Positions 1-12,639 of a DNA stretch of 64,000 nucleotides are shown here, piece after piece; position 1 is the first letter of the stretch; the number at the start of each line of letters is the position of its first letter. Source of the stretch: Littorina saxatilis (taxonomy: Eukaryota; Mollusca; Gastropoda; Littorinimorpha; Littorinidae); NCBI RefSeq assembly GCF_037325665.1, contig NC_090259.1:36807914-36871913 (forward strand), written 5' to 3'. Both the position numbers and the translations under genes were made by a program. Under the pieces are notes generated by a model, which searched no databases, was not told the origin of the DNA, and saw only the letters and a list, made by a program, of their open reading frames with translations.

Positions 1-129
1 GAAAGAACTAAATACAGCGGTTGTTTTACTTTTTTTATTGACAGCAAAATGTAAGTCTGATACGTATGATGTCAGTCAAGGGAACAACACTTCATTGTTT
101 TAGGTGGATTTCTCTGTTTTGATTGTCAG

Positions 130-3100
130 TGTACCGTGAGAGTGATGGCATGTTCGGCAAGACGACAGGAACGGTGGCCAACTTCATCCTGGTCACCAGA
201 CCTCTCTTCCTGGGTCGTCTGCACCCTCACCCTGCCCTCAACAAATGGCGCAGTAGACCTTCTGCCCTCCCCACTTATGACAGGTAAGTTTGTACTTCTG
301 TTTTGGTGCTTTACATTCTTCATACTTTCATACATTCTGAGATTTTATCAGTGCAGTGGCAAACTGAACTAAATGCTTGCAACGTCAAGCTCATTTCTTC
401 GCTTACGTCAGCGTCTTTCTGGACGCGTTTCGTTCATACTGGTTGCTGTCATGATTAATTTCACGATTTAAATGCCTTATGCTTGCACATCTTTATCTTT
501 CAATGAGTTCGTACCAATACATCATCACAATATTTTCAAATTAAGTTTTCCAGACGGACAAGAAAAACGATCCAGAAGAATATGTACAGTCCATATTCAC
601 TTTCATTGTTCTACCTTTCACCACAATGCATATCTTTGTACATTTCAAGTCCTGTTTTCCTTTCCCCCACCCGTTGAATATAATTATGTGGTAGTCGATT
701 TTTTGTCCTGTTCTATTTTACTTCATTTTTCATAATGTCATAGTTTACATTCTTCTCCCATTCACCGTTCCCCGCTGTCTTTTGTTAAACGGCCACAATG
801 TGTATCACGTGCAGTTTTCAAGGCTGCCTGCGAGACCTGACGCTGAGTTTCAAGCCAGTGGACTTGCAGAGCAGAGAGAGTTCTGTGTTTGGGAACGATC
901 CTCCCCTGCCCTCTCCTGGCTGCCCCCGCGAGGACACGTGCACCGGAAACCCCTGCAGCAATGGCGGAAAGTGTCAGACACAGTGGGGAGGTTACTCTTG
1001 TCTCTGTCCTCAAGGATTCCAGGAAGACAACTGCACTGAAGGTAGATCAGTCCCAGAAACGATATTTGAGCTAATCCTGCTGGGGGGAAAACGTTTAATT
1101 CAACAACAGGAGATCCACTAGTACAGTACTAGTCATGAACAAAATGTTGTCACCTAATGAACTCTCAGTATGTCTATCACCGATTTTATATAAATTCTCT
1201 TTGTGTTGCTGACATAAAAGAGAATTTATTTTAAATGCCAACCGGCCTTTTCCTAACGTATCAGTGAGCCGTGTGCCCAGATACTTTCACTTGAAGGCCC
1301 AGACTTACAGCAGTTACAAAATACTAAAATGAATGCATTAAGTTGGATTTTTTACAAATTTATTTAACCTGTATCCACAAGTAGCTTTTTAAAAACAAAA
1401 TTAATTATCAGCTTCGGCGACAGACCTAGTGAAGTGTGCTGTAATCAATGAGGAAGTAACGAATAAGCTTCCAAACTCGCGTAAGTTTAATCAAAACAAT
1501 GATAAAACCTTGTGACCTTGCCAAAAATATTTAGAATATTGATTTGAGTAGTCGACCAACGTAACAAAAAGACTCATACCTTGTACAAACTGATTTAAGT
1601 AATCAATCAACGTCAAAAACGACTCATACCTAACCTTGTATAGTACTTACTTCAACGTGTTTCTGTCCACACTTCAGCTATAGCCATGACGTTTGACGGC
1701 AGCAGCAGCGTGGTGACCATGACACTGGACCGCACTCAATTTGGCTTTGGAGAAAATGGCGCCATCAGCTTCAGAACAAGGGACACAACTTCTACCATCA
1801 TGCTCCTGGAGTTCCGGGCCCTGTCTGGGGGAACCAACCAGTTTCTGGAGTTCCGTCTGTACCAGGGGCGAGCGCAGATGTACTCCAGCTTCAGTCAAAG
1901 TACGTGTGTGGGCTACGTGCACTTGTGAAGATTGTAAAGGTAGAGACGTTGCTGTCACCACGGTGTCTTTGGCGAGGTTTTGTGCTGAATACAACACATT
2001 TGTGTAAACTTGTTCGAAGTACGGTTCCTTCCAATGTGATCACGGTTTAATCAGTGGCGTTCGAACACCTTTTATAGCATTTCCATAATATCATTGTTCT
2101 TTGAGTTTATTTTCATAAATGTAGCCCTCATTGCATCAAATGACTTGTTTTCACATGTCTTGATTCTGCACCCAGGCCAGATCACGGCTCAGTCCCAGTT
2201 CAATGACGGAGAGTGGCACACGGTTTCCTGGCGCCGCATTCACTCCTACCTGCTCGTCTCCTTTGATGGCACCGCCCTCTACCTGAGAGCCAACATGAAC
2301 CCTTACGATGCCAGGTTCAACCAGACCCTGCACCTGTACACTGGTGCCAGACCTTTCGGGCCAGGTGAGAGTTGATGGTACTTCCTGTGCTTTACCGTAG
2401 GGCATTGTTGTGAGAGAAATGTAAAGATGTGGTTAGGGGGTAATTAAACCATCTTCACTTAACTGCAATGATTGGTTCTCCATTTGATCTGACTTATTAT
2501 TATGTTATGACAGTCGAAACACAAATAAATGGTGCTGTTGACCGACCTGGTATGTGTTATGACCACGATTACGTTGCTGATGTCAATGGAAAAAGTGCGT
2601 TAAGTGCCAAATAAACTGCAAAATAACTGACAATTCAGTCAGTTTAATCGTTAGCTCCAAATGTTTTCACGTTTGCAGGTACTCTGGTTTCGAAAGAATA
2701 CGAAAGTGGTATTCCGTTTAGTATGCGCACTTTGCTCTGTTTTGGTACCTTTTAGGCCAGGCCATCATGATTTTTGGACACTTTTTGCGCCACCCTCCGT
2801 TCAGCAGTTGTAGATTGTTGCGTTTCAGGTGACAGCAGCAACCGGGTAGGTCATTTCAAAGGATGCCTGCGAAATGTGACCTTCAACCAGGTCAACGTGC
2901 CCTTGTTTCAAGGTCAATCTACGCCCGCGGGCGTCACTGTCCAGTCGCAGAATCTGACGCCTGGTTGCCATGGCGATTCCATGTGTGAAGTCAACCCTTG
3001 TCCTCCCAACTCCTATTGCAAAGACGAGTGGAACAGTGTCTCCTGTCCCTGCTTGGAGGGGTGGGAGGGGGAGGGATGTGGGACAAGTGTGGATGATTGT

Positions 3101-6100
3101 AAAGACCATGGCTGTTTGAACAATGGAACCTGTGTGGATCAGCATCAGAACTATACATGCAGCTGTGCATCAGGATGGACAGGAAAGTTCTGTGAAACTG
3201 AGTTCAAACCATGTGAGGATAACCCGTGCTCCGCAAACAACACATTGACTTGTGAATCTCTAGGAGGTGGGAACTACTCATGTCAGTGTGTGTCTGGGTG
3301 GACTGGGACACACTGTGACGTCAATGTCGACGATTGCGTCAGCAACTCGTGTTTAAACGGTGGAAACTGTACGGATCTGGTCAACTCGTTTCAGTGTGAA
3401 TGTCAAGATTCTCATTTCGGGGATCGTTGTGAACACATGTACGTCTGTGCCTCCCAGCCTTGTCTAAACGGTGCGACGTGTCTCGCTAACCAAACCAACG
3501 ATAGTTTTGAATGTCAGTGTACTGAAGACTATGTAGGGAATTTGTGCCAGACCTTTAACTTCTGTAAAGCCCACCGCTGTGTGAACAACGCGACGTGTGT
3601 GATACAGCCTGACTCCTACAATTGCACGTGCTTGCCTGGTTACTACGGCGCCTATTGCCAGTTTCGTGATTTCTGTTTCAATTCGCCGTGTCTGAACGGC
3701 GCGGAGTGCAGGAGTGATAGTTCCACTTTCAGGTGCCTGTGTCCTGTGTATTACTCTGGCGAGCGCTGTGAAACGCCTGTCAACCAGTGCCTGTACAATC
3801 CGTGCCTCAGCGGAGCAACTTGTGTCTTCAATTCTTCCTCCAATTCTTCCAACTTTACTTGTGTGTGTAGAAACGGTTTCACGGGTGTTAACTGCGAAAC
3901 GGATATCAACGAGTGTTTGTCAGATCCCTGCCAAAATGGCGGATCTTGCATGGAAAGTAGTACCAATTCCACGAACTACGTCTACCCTGGGTTCGTCTGC
4001 CAATGCGCGGATGGATACACTGGAGTCAACTGTGAACAGAACATTGACGAATGCGCGAGCTCTCCTTGTCAAAACAACGCCACTTGTAACGATAAAGTCA
4101 ACGGCTATGAGTGCGCATGTCCGGAACTGTTCCAGGGAGACAGCTGTGAAGTAGACAAGCGGGGTTGTCTTTCCGCCCCTTGCCAGCATGGCGGGGAATG
4201 CAAAACGGCGGGAGATTCGTACAGGTGTGAGTGTAGGGAGGGTTTCACTGGGGTTCACTGTGAGGCGAATGTTGATGACTGTGTGGCCAACACCTGTAGG
4301 AATGGAGCTACCTGTGTAGATGGAATTCACACATACAACTGCTTGTGTCTACCTGGATACACAGGTGAGTCAGTGACACCCAGTCGAGTCATTTTATAAA
4401 GGTCATTTGTCTTGTCTTTCCATCATTTCACTTTATGGTCACGAGTTTGTCAATTAATAGGCCTACATGATAAAACAAAATATTAAAAAATCTGAAGATA
4501 TGTAGAACTACATCTCTTACTTGTATGTTTTTGTTTGTAATGTTTAAGAATACTGTCCCGGCCAAGTGCAAGGAAGCTGTTGAAAGGGACAAAACTTTAC
4601 AGATGAAGAGAAGCGGTGCGTGATCACTGGACAGATATTTAAGCGCGAGTAGTTGAATTTTATGACATTTTTTTATCTAGTGTTGTCAGCTGATCATTGA
4701 GATTCTTCGCGCGAGTAGTTGAATTTTATGACATTTTTTATCTAGTGTTGTCAGCTGATCATTGAGATTCTTCGTCTTTGTTCAGGTTCAAAGTGTGAAA
4801 GCGTAGCAGACGCCTGCTTCAGTCAGCCATGTTTCAACAATGGCCGCTGCTCATACCGAGGCTTGTGCTCGTGCCCCGATGTCATCACGCGCTGCGGTTG
4901 GCATAACAACACGTGCCAGCGCGACCTCTGCACCGATCGCCAGGACTGCATCACTCACGTGACACCCTTCACGTGCAACTGTTCACATACAGGGTTCACT
5001 GGTTCACAGTGCGCGGAAGATGTGAACGAGTGTCTGCGGGTGAACGCCTGTCTGAACGGTGGTAGCTGTCAGAACACCATAGGGGGCTACCGATGCTCGT
5101 GCCAGGGCACCGGTTACCATGGAGACAGCTGTGAGAATGACGTTGACGAGTGCCAGGCAAACAGCACAGTGTGTTACAATGGAGGTGAGTCCAAGACCTA
5201 CAGCTAGATAGTGTATTTTAGTTTATTTTTAAAAGAAGAAGAGATAAGTGACGCTTACTGACGGCTGCTGCCCCTGTACTGTGACGTTAAGTGTGCTCTG
5301 CGGTACTTAAATTTGAGCCCATAGTTTCTTTTCTGACAACCAAAAGATTGTAACTTTATTAAAAGATATAGTTACACAAAACATTTCGAATGCGTGCATG
5401 TTATAGTCAGCCAGATTGCAAATCTAATTCTACCTACTGGACTATGCTGAGAAATCTGCCTTCAAACGGCTTTTCTGTTGTTGGAATAGAGACAAAAGAG
5501 TGTACTGTCTCAAGTTGATGGTGTCCGTTGTACTAACATTCCACTTAGACAGCTACATTCCTCACCACTGAAACAACTCTTCTTCAACAAAGTTGGTTTT
5601 GTTTTTGCTTATTTGTAGGAAGTTGCACCAACACGCAGGGTGGCTACACATGCCAGTGTACGCCTGGGTGGACCGGCCCGCAGTGTGGCCACAATGTGGA
5701 CGAGTGTAGCTCCCAGCCCTGTCTCAACGGCGCGCGATGTGTCGACACCAACAACGGTTTCACGTGCAACTGCACCGGCACCGGTTTCCAAGGCGACCGT
5801 TGCCAAGACAACGTGGACGATTGCGCCAACCACCGGTGTCAACACGGCGGCGTGTGTGTGGACGGTGCCAGGCAGTACCTCTGCAACTGCTCAGGTTGGT
5901 TGTTGTTGGCCATTTTATAATTCCAATGTACACTTCTATTCCTTTCTTTTCTTCTTATTTTTTTCGGGTGGGGTGGGGGGGGGGGGGGTGGAAGCAATTT
6001 TACGTTGAGGTTTGATGCTGACCTCGTATTTGCTGAGCTAAAAAACGGATAAAACTATGGGATTAAAGTTTTGTTACGACTGACCTGGTTTAAGTCATTG

Positions 6101-7494
6101 AGTCCGACGGTTGTAAGGACTTTCCAAGGGGACATTTTCTCACTGTTCCTTGTGTACCGAGACATTCTCATTTCATCTTCGCCTAAGGGTGTCATTATTG
6201 TCTCATTTCTTTGTTTATATATTTGTTCGTCTTCGCCATCAACCGTGGCAGCCCAATACGTCTTTGTGTGCAGCCAGAAGATTGCTTTTATTGATTCAGA
6301 ACGAGAAATCATGCGCTTTCAAGCAATCTTTTTGCTGTTCCTTTTTTTCAGGTACAGGATACGAAGGAGAGTTTTGTGAGACAGACATAGACGAGTGTGC
6401 TCCCAAGCCCTGCAAAAACAATGGCGCCTGTCTCCAAGGCAACAAATCTTTTCAGTGCACGTGCACCGGAACTGGTTTCCGAGGTGTCACGTGCGAAAGT
6501 GACATTGACGAGTGCAAAGAGAAGCTTCACAACTGCACGGGGGAATCTTCACCCTGCGTAAACCTGGTCGGGGGATGGAAATGTGGCTGTCGAGAGGGAG
6601 ATATAGGTAAGTGCCAAATTTAAGAGAAAAGCTGTTAAGGGAGATAATGAGGAGGTAGAGGAAGAGAAGGTAGAGGAAAGTGCGGGGGAGGGATGGGGGG
6701 AGGGGATGAGGAGTGTACGTCCAACCCTAGTCCGGAGAAAGAGATAGTAAGGTTGGTGGGGGGGGGGGGGGTAACCATAGAGTGAAACATTTGGAGTAGG
6801 TGAGAAAGACTAACTCTGGGAGACTGATAAAAAAGACAGCGAAAGAGGAAAGATCAGATACATTTTAATTTGGAGGTAATCGGATTAAGCGTTAGGGTTA
6901 GGATGATTGCGAAACGAAACAAGTGGAGAGACAGGCAGATACAGACATACATACAGACAGAGAGACAGGCAGATACAGACATACATACAGACAGAGAGAC
7001 ATACAAAAAGAGAGGGGCAAACAAATAGAGAGAAAGTGAGAGACATAGATAGATAGACAGACAAACAGACAGACAGAACGTTTAGTCGTCTTAAAACTTG
7101 TCAGTTTTGTTCCAATGTTTCGGGTAAAAGTATTCAACCACCACCTCCGCCTACAAGTAGGAATCTTCATATATACTGTTTGTTCTTCGTAGAAACCATA
7201 ACATCTCTGTTATCCAGTCCTAACATGTCTCTCTCTCTCTCTCTCTCTCTCTGATCAGATGAGTTCTGCCAAAGTCAGCTGAGTGCAGCAAACTCGTCAG
7301 GCAGCAGTAACTACATCATCGCCATCGTCGTCATTCTCATCATCATCCTCACCGCCGCTGCTTACGCCACGTGGCACGTGCGACGCGCGAGAAAGATGAA
7401 GGGCAACTACAAACCGTCAGAAGCCGAACAGAACAATGGCACAGGCATTGCTCTGGACAAAATGTCAGACACTTTTGGCGAGAGGTTGATATGA
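130..7494 (+). CDS. crb: Crumbs homologue (5' end outside window), 9 exons
   Basis: Exons read as 130-283, 815-1041, 1678-1899, 2176-2364, 2829-4364, 4786-5184, 5619-5894, 6352-6606 and 7259-7494; every junction is GT/AG and keeps phase. Order of domains: end of a laminin-G domain (FQGCLRDL), one EGF, a second laminin-G domain (GEWHTVSW; FKGCLRNV), then about 19 EGF repeats, many of calcium-binding type (VDDC, IDEC), a membrane span (IIAIVVVILIIIL) and a short tail ending GERLI. The tail has the juxtamembrane GNYKPSEAE stretch that resembles the FERM-binding GTYSPSAQE of Drosophila Crb, and ERLI is the family's PDZ ligand for Pals1/Stardust and Par6. Known role of the family: apical membrane determinant of epithelial polarity. 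The N-terminal EGFs and signal peptide lie upstream of the window. No lesions seen. Confidence 0.95.
4643..4773. repeat. 66-bp near-perfect tandem duplication in crb intron
   Basis: Two adjacent copies (4643-4708 and 4709-4773) of a unit beginning GCGCGAGTAGTTG and ending GAGATTCTTC differ only in the length of one T run. The second copy ends 12 nt before the exon at 4786, so it carries the polypyrimidine and branch-point region of that acceptor. The near-identity implies a recent event. Confidence 0.9.
7259..7494 (+). CDS. crb: Crumbs terminal exon: membrane span plus ERLI tail
   Basis: This exon starts after a (CT)n tract that serves as polypyrimidine run (7230-7252) and the acceptor at 7257-7258. 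It encodes DEFCQSQLSAANSSGSSN, the transmembrane helix, basic stop-transfer residues (RRARKMK), and a roughly 38-residue cytoplasmic tail ending TFGERLI, stop TGA 7492-7494. The length and ends of the tail match the conserved Crumbs cytoplasmic domain, which is the strongest single piece of evidence for the gene name. Confidence 0.95.
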
Positions 7495-9833
7495 GAGGGG
7501 AGAGGATGGTGATAGCCTCTAGATCCTGTGGCCAACTCATGAACAACACCTTAGAGTGGAAAGTGAGAATTCAGATCTATGGACCCCTCTTCTGTGATCT
7601 TGGCAAGCAATCTCGGTGCCTAGGTGCCGTCAATCACTTCCCCGACCTTATAAATATGAAGTGTTCAAATGTGCATGAACACAGTGTCGTTTGGGCTCGA
7701 CAGTCGGCAGCTCGACAGTCGGCAAAACGCAGATTTGTTTTTAAATCGCCTTAAACTTTGCTGTCATTTCGGTAGGATTGCACAACTTTTTTCACAATGG
7801 GGTGAGACACCAAGGACTGCCTTAAAGTTCGAAAAATTATCAAAACCTTTATAATGGTCATTTCGGCAAATCTGCTGCCAACATCCCTAGATGAGAGGGC
7901 AAGGTAACGCAACGCAAAGGAGTTTATTTATAATTATAAAATTGAAATTAAAACAAAAACATGGGCTTACATGAGGGGAGAGGAGGAACTTCTCCAAACT
8001 GACCTTGCTCAAACGACTTTTGTTGCCTAGCTGCAGCCAATCACTTTTCTGAACTTATAAATTTATATTAAGTGTTCCGACGACCTGCAATCAATTGATT
8101 TGGTGAAACATGCTGAACATACATTAATTAGATTTTGTGGTATTTGATTTGGAATAGCTTTGTCTAAAGGACAGTTTTCTTAGGAGAGTTCTGTTATAAA
8201 AACAAAAGCCTGACTCGAGAGGTTTACCATAGACATGCTATTTTTAGCGCAGATCTCGGGTGAACAGTTTTGCTTGATCAACCCGGTGATACGACTGTGA
8301 AAGTAGGCCTTGCATATCATGATATGCCTCTTGAAAAGTACATGTAACTTGACACAACTTCCCAATTATCGGAAGTGTGATTATTGAAATGCGAAGCCAT
8401 GTGCTGTTGGGTCAAGCTGTGTTTCCATATCATCTTCTTTTTTTTAAGAAAATATGCATGTTGAGAGTAACAATGTACGCATTATATTTGTAAAAATGTC
8501 CTCATTCCAAGAAGAAAAAAACAGACTTTATACGAGCCTCTACTTAAAAAAAAAATGTTCCGACTTGTTGACTAAATACAAAGAGTGTTGCGTTTGAATT
8601 AAATTACAATGTCTATTTCAAGGATGCGTAAATGTAGCCTCTAATTCTTTTCGTGTTGAGGTCTGTCCAAATCTTTTCAACGAAAAAGAGGTCGAAAAGT
8701 GAAGATGTTCCTAAAGTGTGGTGCGAAGAATATACTACATAATTATTGGTTTATGTAAATCATTCTACTTATTGATCTCACCCTCAGATTACAGCTGTAA
8801 CGAATAACTGTATTTTTGCACGTTACACCAAATATTTTCAACGTGTTATTTTTTCCAAAGAAACTACTTTTACATCGTCCTGTTAATGATCCATGAATGT
8901 GCCAAAGTTGTCCAGAACAAACCACGATATTTTGATGTTGTCATGAAACTTCTTTGATTCATTGTTGTAATGGCTTATCAAAGGGACTTCCCTTGCTGAC
9001 TAGATCACCTTGTAAGTCACCATAGATCTGTTTGGGCTTTTACCTGTAACGAGAGAATCCTCCCACTTGGACACATGCCGACAATGTGCAGCCTGGCTGC
9101 TTCTCTGCAATCTTTTCTTTTTGTTGGTGCTTTAATTGTGTTACTGACACACCAATAATCATTTCTCTGCCGAGTTGGAATTTTTTCCTTAATTGATTTA
9201 TGTAACTGCCACGTGTGTCAATCTGCACGAGAAGGTAATCTAATATTTGCCGTTCTGCGCAGGTAGAACCTGGCTATTGTTTTTTTAGTTGGTTTTTTTT
9301 TCGGTATGTGTCCTGGTGGAAGGATGCTCTTGGGTGTATGCTCCATATAGTTATCCAAGACTTGACAGTTATGTGGCGGTGTGCACGATAGTGTACCCAA
9401 GGCGGAAATCGTCTTGAAACTTTCATTGGTTGTGCTTGTAAAAATCATGTTGTATTTACTTAAGTAATTTATGTGATGAAATTGTATGTTTGTGCAAAGT
9501 TGTGTGTGACTGGTGGGATGAGAGAGAGTTGAGAAAGCAATTGGAAGGGGATGAATATTGTTGCATGAGAAAAAAGAGAACGCGTGAGTGTGTGTGTGTG
9601 TATGTGTGTGTGTGTGTGTGTGTGGGTTGTGTGTGTGTGTGTGTGAGAGAGAGAGCACCGGGTGTGTACAGATGCGGGGGGGGGGGATGTTTGTGTTTGT
9701 TATATCGTGTATATGTGTGTTTGTTTTATCGTATATATTAATGTGTGTGTGTGTGAAAGAGAGTGTATTTTTGTGAATATGTTCGTATATATGTATGTGT
9801 GTGTCTGTGAAAGAGAGTGTGTGAGTGACTGCG

Positions 9834-9890
<57 letters not shown>

Positions 9891-10176
9891 TGACGCACGC
9901 ACTTGTAAAGGTTCAAGAAAGAGTTAATGTATTCGTGAAACGAGATTTTCCTACATTTTGATACATGTGCAAAACTGCTGTATTTTGCAGAAGTAATTGT
10001 TTGGATCAACGATGCACTGACCAAATGTGTATGATATATAACCATGTGACTCAACACTTAGTATAGCATAGCCGTTTTCTTTCTGTATGTTGTTAGAGCT
10101 TTTTGGTCTAAACCATTTTTGGATATTATATGCTTACTGTTTGCAGTTTGTGCATCTTGTCTTCTTTCTAGCAATG
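7495..10176 (+). other. crb 3' flank / probable 3' UTR, no further gene seen
   Basis: AT-rich sequence after the crb stop codon. I see no further exon with supported splice sites. The 3' UTR must start here, but I cannot fix its polyadenylation site. The distal part (9590-9893) holds long (TG)n microsatellites mixed with GAGAGA runs; long predicted frames there are repeat translations. Confidence 0.5.
9590..9893. repeat. compound (TG)n microsatellite cluster
   Basis: Several (TG)n runs, the longest at about 9837-9888, interrupted by GAGAGA and poly-G. Low complexity only. Confidence 0.95.
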
Positions 10177-10339
10177 CAGTGGAACCCCCGTTTTCTGTTC
10201 ATTACTTACTGACTGACTGACTGCCCGTTATCCCGGTTGGCATGTAGGGCAGCAACGAAGGACCTCCACTCCTGGCTGTTCTGGGCCAGTCTCTGGATGG
10301 TACCCCGTGTATGGTGCTGGGTCTTTAACCGTCACCAGG

Positions 10340-10488
10340 GCTGAGATGCACGAAGCAAATGTGGGTGCCACTCAAGTGGGTGGGAGCCAGCCGCGGGGTC
10401 TGATTGGTTGACAATGAGATTTGTGGTGATTTCAACCAATACCAAACACCTGGGTGGCACCCACTTTTGTTTCGTGCATCTCTGTCCA
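10340..10488. repeat. palindromic MITE-like hairpin
   Basis: Inverted arms GAGATGCACGAAGCAAA... and ...TTTGTTTCGTGCATCTC with the inner motif GTGGGTGCCACC on both sides enclose a short centre. The whole segment can fold on itself. It interrupts the LINE fragment. Confidence 0.7.
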
Positions 10489-10536
10489 GGTGTTGTTGGG
10501 TCTGCCTCTCCTGCGCTTTCCCTCTGATTAAGGGCA

Positions 10537-10949
10537 GTCAATCAATCAATCAATCAATGAAGCTTATATCGCGCATATTCCGTGGGTACAGTTCTAGGCG
10601 CTCTGCAGTGATGCCGTGTGAGATGAAATTTTATACGGCCAGTAGATTGCAGCCATGTCGGCGCATATTTACCTTTCACGGCCTTATTCCAAGTCACACG
10701 GGTATGGTAGACAATTATTAACTGTGCCTAAGCAATTTTGCCAGGAAAGACCCTTTTGTCAATCGTGGGATCTTTAACGTGCACACCCAATGTAGTATAC
10801 ACGGGGGGTGGTTCGGACATCGAAGAGAGTCTGCACACAAAGTTGACTCTGTGAAATAAATTTCCGCCGAACCTGGGATCGAACTCGCGCTGACAGCGGC
10901 CAACTGAATACAAATCCAGCGCGCTACCAACTGAGCTATATCCCCGCCC
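10537..10949 (-). mobile_element. tRNA-derived SINE
   Basis: On the minus strand the head reads GATATAGCTCAGTTGG (A-box region) and later GAGTTCGATCCC (B box), then a long body containing GTGCACGTTAAAGATCCC, a motif I associate with molluscan SINEs, and ends with an (ATTG)n tail at 10537-10558. It is not a functional tRNA gene, since the body runs on without an acceptor-stem mate. A second copy is at 50341-50750. Confidence 0.85.
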
Positions 10950-11396
10950 CTAGTCGTGGTGATATTATCCTGCTCTCTTCGCATGACAAGCCCAATCCAT
11001 TTCCACCGCCTTCTCGTGACGATGGGCTCCATGCTCTTTTGATTGCAGAGGGCAAGTAGCTTGATTGGAGATGGTGTTGGGCTTTTCTGTTCATAACTTT
11101 CAAACAATCTAACCTCCATTTTCAGACTTACGCCTGTTCAGGACACTCTGATTTCTCTGATTTTTTTCTGTATAGCAATGTAAATGTACCTCTATTTTAA
11201 GACTCCCTCTCTTTTAAGGCTTGTTTGTAATCTTCAGAGTTGTTAGCGGTCTTAAAAGGGGGTTACTGCTGTATTGCAGGTCTTTCACAGGCTACTGTCC
11301 AACATGTATTTGGTTAGGTTCTCTCGCAAGGTAACATATGTGCACATTTCCTATTGTTGAAGTGTATGGTATGCGTAGTTTATTTCCATACTTTTT

Positions 11397-11471
11397 ACAT
11401 TTAGTCAAGTTTTGACTAAATGTTTTAACATAGAGGGGGAATCGAGACGAGGGTCGTGGTGTATGTGTGTA

Positions 11472-11533
<62 letters not shown>

Positions 11534-12272
11534 GATTCAGAGTAAACTACTGGACCGATCTTTATGAAACTTTACATGAGAGTTCCTGGGAATGATATCC
11601 CCAGACGTTTTTTTCATTTTTTCGATAAATGTCTTTGATGACGTCATATCCGGCTTTTTGTAAAAGTTGAGGCGGCACCCTCATTTTTCAATGGAATTGA
11701 TTGCAATTTTGGCCAAGCAATCTTCGACGAAGGTCAGACTTTGGTATTGCATTTCAGCTTGGAGGTTTAGAAATTAATTAATGAGTTTGGTCATAAAAAA
11801 TCTGAAAATTGTAATTAAAATTTTTATTTTATAAAACGTTCTAAATATATTATTCTTCATCATTTTCTGATTCCAAAAACATATAAATATGTTAAATTCC
11901 GATTAAAAACAAGCTTTGAAAATAAAAAATATGAACATTATGATTAAAATAAAATTTCCAAAATCGATTTAAAAACACTTTCATCTTATTCCTTGTCGGT
12001 TCCTGATTCCAAAAACATATAGATATGATATGTTTGGATTAAAAACAAGCTTAGAAAGTTAAAAAGAATAGAGATACAGAAAAGCGTGCTATCCTGCTAA
12101 GCGCAACTACTACCGCGCTATTCTGGCTCGTCAATTTCACTGCCTTTACCACGAGCGGTGGACTGACGATGCTAAGAGTATACGGTCTTGCTGAAAAAAT
12201 GCAGTGCGTTCAGTTTCATTCTGTGAGTTCGACAGCTTGACTAAATGTTGTATTTTCGCCTTACGCGACTTG
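11397..12272 (+). mobile_element. ACATTTAGTCAAG non-autonomous element, full copy
   Basis: Starts with the perfect palindrome ACATTTAGTCAAG/TTTTGACTAAATGT, continues GAATCGAGACGAGGGTCGTGG, a (TG)n run (11463-11528), GAGCGATTCAG and GACGTCATATCCGG, and ends CTTGACTAAATGT...CGCCTTACGCGACTTG. The ends share the inverted motif ACATTTAGTCAA. No coding capacity. The fixed internal microsatellite and terminal hairpin resemble pearl-type or Helentron-like non-autonomous elements of bivalves, but the class is unproven. Confidence 0.85.
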
Positions 12273-12400
12273 TTTTGTTTTGTTTTTTTATCGTAGAACA
12301 TTAATTTGCTATTGGTTCTGCTTACTTATGATTGGAATGCTTTGACATTCAGAAATACAGAAATATCATCTACTTCCTTTTGTTTCCCATGTGTTTATAC

Positions 12401-12401
<1 letters not shown>

Positions 12402-12462
<61 letters not shown>
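12402..12462. repeat. (TG)n microsatellite
   Basis: Uninterrupted TG run of about 60 bp in otherwise unremarkable AT-rich sequence (12273-12640 holds nothing else I can name). Confidence 0.95.
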
Positions 12463-12464
<2 letters not shown>

Positions 12465-12639
12465 GTAAGCACGCGCGCGTGCTGCGTCCGTTTCAGTGAG
12501 TGATTTCTCAAAAAAGTCTTGATGTTTTTAGTGCCATTCAGAACTAATGTGAATTAGATTTGTTTTCAAACCGCCCGGCACTACATGGCATTTATTCTTG
12601 TTTTTATAAGGACATAAAAATGTTATTTGAGTCTTGAAT

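Larger units (their letters stand above)
10203..11082 (-). mobile_element. 5'-truncated RTE-type LINE 3' end with two nested repeats
   Basis: It is flanked by the 12-bp direct repeat TTTTCTGTTCAT (10191-10202 and 11083-11094), a target-site duplication. On the minus strand the frame fragments read RRWKWIGLVMRREQ and EWRSFVAALHANR, the usual C-terminal motifs of RTE-type reverse transcriptases. The 3' tail is a short tandem repeat (CAGT/AAGT) next to the left TSD. A tRNA-derived SINE and a palindromic MITE are nested inside, so three layers of insertion are stacked in a fourth (the host MITE). Confidence 0.75.
10177..11271. mobile_element. CAGTGGAACCCCC-family MITE, split by a nested LINE
   Basis: The left end CAGTGGAACCCCC at 10177 and the right end GGTCTTAAAAGGGGG... 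CTGTA near 11271 match the termini of the copy at 47302-47475. The two halves are separated by a LINE fragment at 10203-11082. Without the insertion the element would be about 200 bp, similar to its relatives. Preferred target in other copies is TA. Confidence 0.75.

Noticed and set aside
9218-10057. 279-residue minus-strand frame rich in His/Thr
   Set aside because: It arises from (CA)n microsatellites; no domain, no start context, and repeat translation explains the length.
10870-10949. tRNA gene on the minus strand
   Set aside because: A and B boxes are present, but the sequence continues into a SINE body with a simple-repeat tail, and a close copy exists at 50.7 kb. It is a SINE head.
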